A stretch of 64,000 nucleotides of DNA from contig NZ_OZ032162.1 in the NCBI RefSeq assembly GCF_964026565.1, positions 1 to 64,000 on the forward strand, given 5' to 3'. Below the pieces are notes generated by a model that worked only from the letters and a program-made list of their open reading frames with translations, was not told where the DNA came from and did no database searches. The first letter of the stretch is position 1, and every line of letters starts with the position of its first letter. This document shows, one piece after another, positions 1-8,065 of this stretch. The DNA comes from Rickettsia endosymbiont of Ceutorhynchus obstrictus. Its GTDB lineage: Bacteria; Pseudomonadota; Alphaproteobacteria; Rickettsiales; Rickettsiaceae. Position numbers and translations under genes: made by a program.

Positions 1-1022
1 TGAATCAAATTTTTGAGCTTCTGAAGAACAACAATACTAATACTCCTATTTGGCTCATGCGGCAGGCAGGTAGATACTTACCGGAATACATGAAAATCAG
101 GAAAACGGTAGATAGTTTTCTTGAGTTATGCTACGATATTGATAAAGCAACTGAGATAACCCTGCAGCCGATAAGACGTTACAATTTTGATGCGGCAATA
201 ATTTTTTCCGATATTTTAGTATTACCGCATGCACTTGGTTGGGATATAAGGTTTGAAGAAAATATAGGTCCTATATTACGCCGATTCAAATCGCACGATG
301 ATTTTAGATATTTAGAAAATGATCATAATAAAAAACTTTTTCCTATCTATGAGATAATCAGAAAAGTAAAAGCTGAGTTACCGAAACATACTTCTTTAAT
401 CGGTTTTACAGGTAGCCCGTGGACAGTGATGAGCTATATGTTAGAGGGAAAAGGCAAACAGGATTTTAAAATAAGCAAAAAGTTTATTTACGAAAATAAA
501 CAATTAGCCAAAGAGCTTTTAGGTTTTATTACCGAAAAAACTGCTTATCATCTCATAAATCAAGCAAAAGCCGGAGCAGATATATTAAAGCTTTTTGATT
601 CATGGGCAGGAGTTTTGAGCAGCGAAGAATACGTAGATTTTGTATTACAACCTACAAAAAAAATAATAACGGAAATACGAAAATATTTTCCTAATATTCC
701 GATTATCGGTTTTCCGAAAAACTCCGGGTGGCTATATGAAAAATACATAGCGGAAACAGCTATAGATATTATAGCTTGTGATCAGTATGTACCGCTTGAG
801 ATAATGAAATCGTGGAGCAATAAAATAATAGTACAAGGCAATTTAGACCCGATAGTGCTACTTACCGACAAGGATATAATTAAAGAAAAAGTGAATAAGA
901 TTTTATCGAATTTTAACGGTAAGAAGTTTATTTTTAATCTCGGACACGGTATTATGCCGGAAACCCCTCCTGAAAATGTTGAATTTTTAGTGAATTATGT
1001 TAGAGATTTTAAAGTAACATAA
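1..1022 (+). CDS. hemE: Uroporphyrinogen decarboxylase, missing only its first base
   Basis: HemE decarboxylates uroporphyrinogen III to coproporphyrinogen III in cytoplasmic haem synthesis. The family signature MRQAGRYLPEY lies near the N terminus, followed by LQPIRRYNFDAAIIFSDIL with the catalytic Asp, and GHGIMPETPPENV near the C terminus. The frame is open to base 3 (NQIFELLKNNN before the signature), and bases 1-2 are TG, so the true ATG most likely starts one base before the window. The Met at 57 lies inside the conserved signature and is not the start. Length (about 340 residues) matches the family. A hairpin follows the stop codon. Confidence 0.95.
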   Translation, partial: NQIFELLKNNNTNTPIWLMRQAGRYLPEYMKIRKTVDSFLELCYDIDKATEITLQPIRRYNFDAAIIFSDILVLPHALGWDIRFEENIGPILRRFKSHDDFRYLENDHNKKLFPIYEIIRKVKAELPKHTSLIGFTGSPWTVMSYMLEGKGKQDFKISKKFIYENKQLAKELLGFITEKTAYHLINQAKAGADILKLFDSWAGVLSSEEYVDFVLQPTKKIITEIRKYFPNIPIIGFPKNSGWLYEKYIAETAIDIIACDQYVPLEIMKSWSNKIIVQGNLDPIVLLTDKDIIKEKVNKILSNFNGKKFIFNLGHGIMPETPPENVEFLVNYVRDFKVT

Positions 1023-1024
1023 CG

Positions 1025-1055
1025 CGAACTATGGATAATTCTTATCTATAGTTCG
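1025..1055 (+). terminator. Hairpin just after hemE
   Basis: CGAACTAT pairs with ATAGTTCG across a short interior, two bases past the hemE stop codon. The following T content is weak (GGTTTAAAA), so it may be a terminator or only a 3'-end-protecting hairpin. Confidence 0.4.
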
Positions 1056-1080
1056 GTTTAAAATATTATAGTCTAAAAGG

Positions 1081-1605
1081 TCTTGTTGTATGGCTCGAAT
1101 TTTTGCAAAGCGTTCGGTGTCATGCCGTGGCTTGACTCACTAGTGTACGAACGTTTAAATAAAGAGGTAAAAATTCTGTCATTCCGTGGCTACGACCACG
1201 GAATCCAGCTTATAATATCATAAAAAGATTCTAAAATAAGTCTAATATGGCTTTATTTTCCTGGATGCCGTGATCAAGTCACGGCATGACACAGCCTTTT
1301 TTCAACGTTCGTACAGTAGTGGGCTTGACTGGCCTTGTTGCCTGGCTCGAAAAGTAATAAAAATCCGTCATGGCGAAGCCACGAAGTGGCTGTGGCCATC
1401 CAGACTATCCCGAATTACATTCGGGATTTAATTAGAATACTAAACAAGTTTAGTATAAAAATATATTTATACTTAGATGGCCACGGCGCCAAGAGGCGCC
1501 TCGCCATGACGATTTGGGTATCCACACAACAATGCTGATCAAGCCACGGCATACACCATACTTATAATAACCATAATACGGTAAATTATGAGCCATGCAA
1601 CAAAG
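1081..1605. repeat. Nested palindromic repeats between hemE and pntAB
   Basis: The 711-base gap holds no convincing gene. It contains CTTGTTGTATGGCTCG-type arms (1083, 1331), a half GTCATGCCGTGGCTTGAC palindrome interrupted by MITE-A, and a full CGTCATGGCGAAGCC...GCGCCTCGCCATGACG palindrome (about 1370-1510). A closing arm GAGCCATGCAACAAAGC sits at about 1590. The short frame at 1335-1538 is read through these repeats and is not a gene. Confidence 0.7.
1137..1322 (+). mobile_element. MITE-A copy 1 (186 bp)
   Basis: This is a non-coding element with terminal inverted repeats CCACTACTGTACGAACGTT / AACGTTCGTACAGTAGTGG; two bases differ at the left end of this copy. It is flanked by a 7-bp direct repeat GCTTGAC (1130-1136 and 1323-1329), the footprint of transposition. 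The interior holds two palindromes, GTCATTCCGTGG...CCACGGAATCCAG and CTGGATGCCGTG...CACGGCATGAC. Three other copies of exactly 186 bp lie at 56484, 57642 and 60235. Confidence 0.85.
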
Positions 1606-1733
1606 CTTCATCAACTATGTATAGCAAAAAAATAAAATAAAATAAAATTCGTTTACTTTGACCTCTTATTTGTTATATCATATTTTAGACCTACAATTAA
1701 CTATCTTTAAGGAATTTAAAGTTAGGTAAAAAT

Positions 1734-2132
1734 ATGAATCAATTACCGATAATAGCAAGACAAGCTGCAGAAATAGCCGAGAAGACACAAAATTTATCGG
1801 ATAAATTAAAAGATTTAGTAATAGACGGTAGTTGGCAGGCAAGCAGCGGAGGTATTGATCCGTTAGTTTTTGCTATAACAATTTTTGTATTAGCTTCTTT
1901 TGTGGGATATTATGTAGTTTGGAAAGTAACGCCGGCCTTACATACGCCCCTGATGTCAATTACTAATGCTATTTCAGGTATTATAGTTATTAGTTCGATG
2001 ATCGCGGCAAGTAGTGCCGCTTTTAGCTTCTCTAGTTTACTTGGATATTTTGCAACTTTTCTTGCATCTATAAATATTTTCGGCGGTTTCATAGTTACAG
2101 AAAGAATGCTTGAGATGTTTAAGAAAAAATGA
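1734..2132 (+). CDS. pntAB: NAD(P) transhydrogenase alpha subunit, membrane part (PntAB)
   Basis: This is a 132-residue protein with a hydrophilic N-terminal linker (about 1-40) and three membrane segments (about 45-70, 78-100, 104-125). GYYVVWKVTPALHTPLMS, ending in the NIFGGFIVTERMLEMFKKK tail, is typical of the C-terminal membrane domain of PntA. In alphaproteobacteria PntA is split, and this is the small membrane half of the proton-pumping transhydrogenase that makes NADPH. The NAD-binding half (pntAA) and pntB are not adjacent here, so the complex would be assembled from unlinked genes. A ribosome site AAGGAATTT lies upstream. Confidence 0.88.
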   Translation: MNQLPIIARQAAEIAEKTQNLSDKLKDLVIDGSWQASSGGIDPLVFAITIFVLASFVGYYVVWKVTPALHTPLMSITNAISGIIVISSMIAASSAAFSFSSLLGYFATFLASINIFGGFIVTERMLEMFKKK

Positions 2133-2189
2133 AATTGTTTATTTATTGGATCGAGCAACAGCGCCGTCTGCTTCACCTATCATTTCCAC

Positions 2190-2330
2190 AGATTCATTAT
2201 TATCACTGAATTTATTTCAGGATATATTAAAAAAGATGCGCAAAACTTGTTCAGCATGACAAAGATTAGATTGCCGCGTCGGCATAAATGCCTCCTTGCA
2301 ATGACGATTCCGGGGTTACTTAAAGACGTT
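2190..2330. repeat. Palindromic repeats after pntAB
   Basis: A copy of the repeat CTGAATTTATTTCAGGATATATT...GTTCAGCATGACAA (about 2206-2262) is followed by half of a GCCGCGTCGGCATAAATGCCTCCTTGCAATGACG palindrome. Both recur many times in the window. Confidence 0.65.
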
Positions 2331-2341
2331 GCAAGCTAAAA

Positions 2342-2375
2342 TTTATGATAAAGCTTTTAAAAGCTTTATCATAAA
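2342..2375 (-). terminator. Perfect 34-bp palindrome, probable terminator
   Basis: A 17-bp arm is followed at once by its exact complement (TTTATGATAAAGCTTTT and its reverse). It lies between the convergent ends of pntAB and the secreted-protein gene, followed by TTTT on the minus strand. It may act in both directions. Confidence 0.6.
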
Positions 2376-2395
2376 CCGGTTAAAATAATAAAAAA

Positions 2396-3064
2396 TTAGC
2401 TATTAATTTTGTGATAATAAAACTTTATTTCATTATTTTTAAATACATCCTTTTTATTTTTAAAGCCCTTCTTTAATGAACCGCAGGAAAAATTATTTAT
2501 ACCGGCTTGCGCAATATCAGGTCCTTCTTGTTTAATTTTTTCCACATCTTTATTACTCGGTATAACTATAGAAGTATGGCCGGGTCTTTTAGGATTGATA
2601 TTTTTATATATTGCGACAACTAAATATCCTTGGTTAGCTAATTTTTGTGCTTGGATAAAATTATTGTCCTTATCTTTATTTTTAATATAATTCCATCCTT
2701 GTTTACTTCCTTCTCTCTCATACCAATCGGCTTGTTTATTTGCAAGGAACGGAATAAAATCCGTATCGGTCTTAGGGTGAGGAGGTAAAGAATCTTTTGC
2801 TATATTAAGAGAAGATGCTACAGCATAAACAAAACAACTATCATGTGTAATACGACTACCGGTTTTTTTATGCTCACCGGTATATCCTTCTATAATTTCA
2901 CCGGTTTTGCAATTAATAGTTTCCCCTTTTTGCCATTTTTCTTCAACTTTTAAGGAATTAACTATTTCTAAAATTTTTTTAGCCGGCTCTGCTATAGTTT
3001 CAGCTTGAGCTAAGCTACTAATAAAAAATAAGCAAGTTATTATAAATTTAAAAAGTTTAGTCAT
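2396..3064 (-). CDS. Secreted protein with a papain-like Cys/His arrangement
   Basis: I do not recognise this as a named gene. The chosen ATG at 3064 follows AGAGAG and opens a classic signal peptide (MTKLFKFIITCLFFISSLAQA, cut expected after residue 21); two upstream ATGs lengthen it to 231 residues. In the mature part, SCFVYAVASSL puts a Cys (77) at the start of a helix, and RPGHTSIVIP (His 163) plus GPDIAQAGINN follow. This Cys then His then polar-residue order is that of NlpC/P60-, CHAP- and Tae-type amidases and peptidases. It could be a periplasmic peptidoglycan hydrolase or an exported effector. A perfect palindrome follows the stop codon. Confidence 0.6.
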   Translation of the reverse strand: MTKLFKFIITCLFFISSLAQAETIAEPAKKILEIVNSLKVEEKWQKGETINCKTGEIIEGYTGEHKKTGSRITHDSCFVYAVASSLNIAKDSLPPHPKTDTDFIPFLANKQADWYEREGSKQGWNYIKNKDKDNNFIQAQKLANQGYLVVAIYKNINPKRPGHTSIVIPSNKDVEKIKQEGPDIAQAGINNFSCGSLKKGFKNKKDVFKNNEIKFYYHKINS

Positions 3065-3349
3065 TATCTCTCTCATATTAATTTTATGCACACTATATAT
3101 ATTTTATTTATTTAAAATATTCAACTATTAATTGTATATATTTGTAATAATTTTAGTGATTTCTTTAAAAAGCATGTTTCCTTGACAAGTGCCGAGCTTT
3201 TAGATATGCTGCAAAGCGATAATAGTGTATATTATTAAGTAAATTATACTATTAATCCGCTCTTAAATATTAAATTGTTATTTTCATTTACCCGTGGTTT
3301 TTGGGCTTTGCTCATTACACATTTCACTTGAAAATACATTTATTCACTA

Positions 3350-3426
3350 GCACCCGTAGCTCAATTGGATAGAGTATATGACTACGGATCATAAGGTTAG
3401 GGGTTCGACTCCTCTCGGGTGCGCCA
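3350..3426 (+). tRNA. tRNA-Arg (anticodon ACG)
   Basis: The 77-base gene folds as a full cloverleaf: acceptor GCACCCG/CGGGTGC, D stem GCTC/GAGT, anticodon stem TATGA/TCATA with loop CTACGGA (anticodon ACG), T stem AGGGG/CCTCT with loop TTCGACT, discriminator G and an encoded CCA. Its 3' half overlaps, on the opposite strand, the end of a broken recombinase gene, the usual arrangement at a tRNA attachment site. Confidence 0.96.
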
Positions 3427-4143
3427 ATCATTATTTTCGGATAAATTTACGAAATTATTGAACGGCGGGCGTAGATTATAATCAAGTTTCTCACTGTTTA
3501 ATTCCAGGTTAGCAAATACCAAATTTACTAAACCCCTTTTGTCCTCGACAGTCGAACCTGTAAACCTGTCAAAGGTGTTGGAAGCTAACTCAATCAAGGA
3601 AATCAACGTTTTTGCAAAGCTATTATCTGCTTTATGGTGCGCTTCGATTTCTCTAATTATCTCTTCTTTTTTTTGTATTAATTGTAAGTGTTTATCCTCA
3701 TGTGTTTTTTTGTCTAACTCTCCATCAAGGTATAAATCCATTAGCCTACCTACACGTGTTTTTATTTTTGTATCTTCGGCATATAACGCACTTAATCGTT
3801 GCTTATGATAATCTTTTTCTGCATTTGCCGAGTCCTTTATATATAATTGTATTTCTTCTAATAGATCGGGCTTTAACTGTATCGATTTAAAAACCTTCTC
3901 TACTTCTTTTAATAATACTTCTTCCCTCATATAAACCTTCTTATTATGATTATTTTTATCCCAACTGCCGAGATATGTTATTTTATATTCCGATCCATCC
4001 GGGCGTTTTCTCGTCTTAGTTTCGGCTTATGCTACTCTACCGGTATTGGCACAGGTAACTATTCCCCTAAATATATAATCTTTACCGCTGAACTTTATGG
4101 GTTGCTTCTTAAAGAAACCACCGGCCGAGTTTTTAGATTAAGC
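3397..4143 (-). pseudogene. Serine recombinase remnant ending inside tRNA-Arg
   Basis: The C-terminal 177 residues (ATG at 3930) form the coiled-coil tail of a large serine recombinase, with long charged helices such as LYLDGELDKKTHEDKHLQLI. Upstream in the same frame are KKQPIKFSGKDYIFRGIV and TCANTGRVA, then a TAA stop, then AETKTRKRPDGSEYKITY. This is the recombinase domain and zinc-ribbon segment of the same family, interrupted by a nonsense codon with one zinc Cys position apparently lost (CANTG for CxxCG). The catalytic resolvase domain is absent. The last codons (WRTREESNP) are read from the complement of the tRNA 3' end, so the gene probably belonged to an element integrated at this tRNA. 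It is not functional as seen. Confidence 0.8.
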
Positions 4144-4324
4144 TAACCTCACTGACATCTTACAATAATATTCCTTAGTTATCGCCTCACTTTTTAACGT
4201 CATATTTAATTTGTTAATCTTTTTTTATTTGACTTGTTACTGATATACTTGTAATTATTTTAGCAAATATAAAGATTAATTTATGGTTAGCGGATATTAA
4301 TAAATATAAGCTAAAGAGGGGGTT

Positions 4325-7300
4325 ATGTTTACACCCAAGAAATCAATAAAATCATCATTTGAAAAAATAATAGAAGCTATAAAGTCAGAAAATCCAATAG
4401 AAGCACAAAATTTAATAAGCCAAATGAGTCAGAGCGAGTTAAGCAAAATTGATTATAAAGGCAATACGGCTTTAATTTTTGCTGCCTTTAATGGCTTAGC
4501 AAAAGTTTGCGAGATGCTTATTTCTAAAATGTCTGATCAGGCTATTAATCAGATTAATAAATACGGCAATACGGCTTTAACTTTAGCTGCCCGTAAAGAC
4601 TTAGCAAAAGTTTGCAAAATGCTTATACCTAAAATGTCTAATCAGGCTATTAATCAGGTTAGTGATGATGGTTTTACGGCTTTAATTTGGGCTATCGATA
4701 ATGGCTTACAAAAAGCTTGCGAAATGCTTATCCCTAAAATGTCTGATCAAGCTATTAATGCTATTGAAAAAACTTACGGCCATACGGCTTTAACTTTAGC
4801 TGCCGGTCACGGCTTAGCAAAAGTTTGCGAAATGCTTATTCCTAAAATGAACGAGCAAGCTATTAATGCTGTTGAAAAAACTTACGGCAATACGGCTTTA
4901 ATTTGGGCTATCGATAATGGCTTAGAAAAAGTTTATGAAATGCTTATTAACAAAATGTCCAATCAGGCTATTAATCAGGTTAATAATGACGGCAATACGG
5001 CTTTAACTTTTGCTGCAAGGAAAGGCTTAGAAAAGGTTTGCGAGCTGCTTATTTCTAAAATGTCTGATCAAGCTATTAATGCTGTTGAAAAAACTTACGG
5101 CAATACGGCTTTAATTTGGGCTATCGATAATGGCTTAGAAAAAGTTTATGAAATGCTTATTAACAAAATGTCCAATCAGGCTATTAATCAGGTTAATAAT
5201 GACGGCAATACGGCTTTCACTTTGGCTGCATCTAAAGGCTTAGAAAAAGTTTACGAAATGCTTATACCTAAAATGTCCAATCAGGCTATTAATCCGGTTA
5301 ATAATGATGACCTTACGGCTTTAATGTGGGCTATCGATAATAGCTTAGCAAAAGTTTGCGAAATGCTTATTAACAAAATGTCTGTTCAGGCTATTAATCA
5401 GATTAATAAATACGGCAATACGGCTTTAACTTTAGCTGCGGGTAAAGACTTAGAAAAAATTTGTGAGCTACTTATTCCTAAAATGTCTGATCAAGCTATT
5501 AATGCTGTTGAAAAAACTTACGGCAATACGGCTTTAACTGTGGCCGCGGGTAAAGACTTAGAAAAAATTTGTGAGCTACTTATTCCTAAAATGTCTGATC
5601 AAGCTATTAATGCTGTTGAAAAAACTTACGGCAATACGGCTTTAACTTTGGCTGCCGGTAAAGCCTTAGAAAAAATTTGTGAAATGCTTATTTCTAAAAT
5701 GTCTGTTCAGGCTATTAATCAGGTTAATAATAAGGGCTTTACGGCTTTAACTTGGGCTGCCGGTAACGGCTTAGAAAAAGTTTGCGAAATGCTTATTCCT
5801 AAAATGTCTGACCAGGCTATTAATGCTATTGAAACATACGGCTATACGGCTTTAACTTGGGCTGCCGGTAACGGCTTAGAAAAAGTTTGCGAAATGCTTA
5901 TTCCTAAAATGTCTGTTCAGGCTATTAATGCTATTGAAAAAACTTACGGCAATACGGCTTTAACTTTGGCTGCCGAGAAAGGCTTAGAAAAAGTTTGCAA
6001 AATGCTTATACCTAAAATGTCCAATCAGGTTATTAATCATGTTACTAATGACGGCGATACGGCTTTAACTTTTGCTGCCGGTAAAGGTTTAGAAAAAGTT
6101 TGTGAAATGCTTATACCTAAAATGTCTGACCAGGCTATTAATCAGGTTAATAGTAAGGGCTTTACGGCTTTAACTTGGGCTGCAGGTACCGGCTTAGAAA
6201 AAGTTTGTGAAATGCTTATTTCTAAAATGTCTAATCAGGCTATTAATCAGGTTAATAAATACGGCAATACGGCTTTAACTTTTGCTGCCGAGAAAGGCTT
6301 AGCAAAAGTTTACGAAATGCTTATCCCTAAAATGTCTAATCAGGTTATTAATCACGTTACTAATAGCGGTAATACGGCTTTAACTTGGGCTGCCGGTAAC
6401 GGCTTAGAAAAAGTTTGCGAAATGCTTATTCCTAAAATGTCTAATCAGGCTATTAATCACGTTACTAATAGCGGCAATACGGCTTTAATTTCGGCTATCG
6501 GTAATGGCTTAGAAAAAATTTGTGAAATGCTTATCCCTAAAATGTCTGATCAGGCTATTAATATTGTTGAAAAAATTTATGGTCACACGGCTTTAACTTT
6601 AGCTGCCTATAGGTCCTTAGAAAAAATTTGCGAAATGCTTATCCCTAAAATGTCTACTGAGGCTATTAATGCTATTGAAATAGCTTACGGCAATACGGCT
6701 TTAACTTTGGCTGCCGAGAAAGGCTTAGAAAAAGTTTGCAAAATGCTTATTTCTAAAATGTCTGTTCAGGCTATTAATCAGGTTACTAATAGCGGCAATA
6801 CGGCTTTAACTTTTGCTGCCGAGAAAAGCTTAGAAAAAGTTTGTGAGCTACTTATTCCTAAAATGTCGGATCAAGCTATTAATGCTATTGAAAAAACTTA
6901 CGGCAATACGGCTTTAATTTGGGCTATCGGTAATGGCTTAGAAAAAATTTGTGAAATACTTATCCCTAAAATGTCTGATCAGGCTATTAATATTGTTGAA
7001 AAAATTTATGGTCACACGGCTTTAACTTTGGCTGCTTATAGATCCTTAGAAAAAATTTGCGAAATGCTTATTCCTAAAATGTCTAATCAGGCTATTAATC
7101 ACGTTACTAAGAATGGTGAGACAGCTTTAAGTTTAGCTCAACAAAATGGTTTTAAAGATATATGTAACTTATTACTTTTGAGAACAAACGAAATAACAAC
7201 GTGGGCAGTAAAAGAAATAATTTATGACAAACCGCTTTTGAATCATCCGGAATTGCTAGGGGCTGCTAGGGATAAATTTAGCTTAAAGGAAATAGGCGAG

Positions 7301-7417
7301 CGGATTGATGAATTAAGCCCGTGTTTAATAGATGCAGCAATTAATAGCGAGGAGGGGGAGCTTATTATATTGGGTGGTTTGATGAGTTTAGACAATAGCG
7401 CAGCACCTACGGGCTAA
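4325..7417 (+). CDS. Giant ankyrin-repeat protein, about 26 units
   Basis: This 1030-residue protein is nearly all ankyrin repeats with consensus GNTALTLAAGKGLEKVCEML then IPKMSDQAINQVNND. Units are 35 or 36 residues (the longer with an AVEKTY linker) instead of the usual 33. About 46 residues precede the array. The C-terminal cap of about 80 residues (from NEITTWAVKEII) is non-repetitive with no known domain. Units are so alike at DNA level (for example 4-5 against 6-7, and 10 against 11) that recent unequal crossing-over is likely. A strong ribosome site AAAGAGGGGG precedes the ATG. No signal peptide is seen; in rickettsiae such proteins are candidates for type IV or other secretion into the host cell. 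An LRR gene follows in the same operon. Confidence 0.88.
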   Translation: MFTPKKSIKSSFEKIIEAIKSENPIEAQNLISQMSQSELSKIDYKGNTALIFAAFNGLAKVCEMLISKMSDQAINQINKYGNTALTLAARKDLAKVCKMLIPKMSNQAINQVSDDGFTALIWAIDNGLQKACEMLIPKMSDQAINAIEKTYGHTALTLAAGHGLAKVCEMLIPKMNEQAINAVEKTYGNTALIWAIDNGLEKVYEMLINKMSNQAINQVNNDGNTALTFAARKGLEKVCELLISKMSDQAINAVEKTYGNTALIWAIDNGLEKVYEMLINKMSNQAINQVNNDGNTAFTLAASKGLEKVYEMLIPKMSNQAINPVNNDDLTALMWAIDNSLAKVCEMLINKMSVQAINQINKYGNTALTLAAGKDLEKICELLIPKMSDQAINAVEKTYGNTALTVAAGKDLEKICELLIPKMSDQAINAVEKTYGNTALTLAAGKALEKICEMLISKMSVQAINQVNNKGFTALTWAAGNGLEKVCEMLIPKMSDQAINAIETYGYTALTWAAGNGLEKVCEMLIPKMSVQAINAIEKTYGNTALTLAAEKGLEKVCKMLIPKMSNQVINHVTNDGDTALTFAAGKGLEKVCEMLIPKMSDQAINQVNSKGFTALTWAAGTGLEKVCEMLISKMSNQAINQVNKYGNTALTFAAEKGLAKVYEMLIPKMSNQVINHVTNSGNTALTWAAGNGLEKVCEMLIPKMSNQAINHVTNSGNTALISAIGNGLEKICEMLIPKMSDQAINIVEKIYGHTALTLAAYRSLEKICEMLIPKMSTEAINAIEIAYGNTALTLAAEKGLEKVCKMLISKMSVQAINQVTNSGNTALTFAAEKSLEKVCELLIPKMSDQAINAIEKTYGNTALIWAIGNGLEKICEILIPKMSDQAINIVEKIYGHTALTLAAYRSLEKICEMLIPKMSNQAINHVTKNGETALSLAQQNGFKDICNLLLLRTNEITTWAVKEIIYDKPLLNHPELLGAARDKFSLKEIGERIDELSPCLIDAAINSEEGELIILGGLMSLDNSAAPTG

Positions 7418-7464
7418 AGATGTTGCTTGGCAGTATATTATTTAATCTTTTAAAGGAGGAAGAT

Positions 7465-7941
7465 ATGAAAGAGCTAATAGAGTATCTAGAAAAGAAAGGG
7501 TTTACTAAGGAAGCTAATAGCTTACGAAACGGCGGCACTTCTCTTAAACTTTCCGAGAAAAATATAGGAGATGTAGAAATTAAGGAAATCATCGAGTTAC
7601 TAAAGAAAAATACTACTCTTATTTCTCTTAGTTTTTGGGGTAACAAAATAGGCAATGCAGGAGCTAAGGAAATTGCTAAACTGCTCAAAACTAATAAAAC
7701 TATTACCTCGCTTGATCTTGGGTATAATAATATAACAGGAGCAGGAACAAAAGAACTTGAACAAGCTTTAAAAACAAATCTTACTCTTATTTCTCTTAAT
7801 CTTGCGTGGAATCAAATAGACGCATTAATAGCTAAAAAGATTAGAGGATATTTATTAAGGAATCTCGGCATAGCAAACATAGCAAAGGAAAATGATAAAA
7901 AAGAAAGTTGTGTAATGAGTTTTGAAAGTATAGAGGTTTAG
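7465..7941 (+). CDS. Leucine-rich-repeat protein (ribonuclease-inhibitor type)
   Basis: The 158-residue protein has at least three LRR units of the RNase-inhibitor/NLR type (KNTTLISLSFWGNKIGNAGA, NKTITSLDLGYNNITGAGT, NLTLISLNLAWNQIDALIA), each of about 28 residues with alternating strand and helix. The ATG at 7465 is preferred over one at 7420 because AAAGGAGG lies six bases before it. The gene starts 47 bases after the ankyrin gene and is probably co-transcribed. RI-type LRRs are a eukaryote-like binding fold, so this is likely a partner or second effector of the ankyrin protein (inference). No signal peptide or catalytic domain is visible. Confidence 0.8.
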   Translation: MKELIEYLEKKGFTKEANSLRNGGTSLKLSEKNIGDVEIKEIIELLKKNTTLISLSFWGNKIGNAGAKEIAKLLKTNKTITSLDLGYNNITGAGTKELEQALKTNLTLISLNLAWNQIDALIAKKIRGYLLRNLGIANIAKENDKKESCVMSFESIEV

Positions 7942-8065
7942 GGTTTAGCTTAAGAAAGGAGCAAATTGCCCCCGCTTGTTGAATAGGTTTTTATTACGAT
8001 TACGCATAACCTTGTTTTATGGAAAAAGTGTTGTAAATTCCTATAGGAGGGACCAAAATATTTTC

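Noticed and set aside
1335..1538. Frame of 67 codons after MITE-A
   Set aside because: Repeat read-through in an inverted CGTCATGGCGAAGCC palindrome.
4460..7130. Regular about 105-bp repeats that could look like a CRISPR array
   Set aside because: Units are contiguous, coding and in frame as ankyrin repeats; there are no unique spacers.
7407..7688. Frame of 93 codons opposite the LRR gene
   Set aside because: Antisense shadow of the LRR coding region, with no ribosome site.
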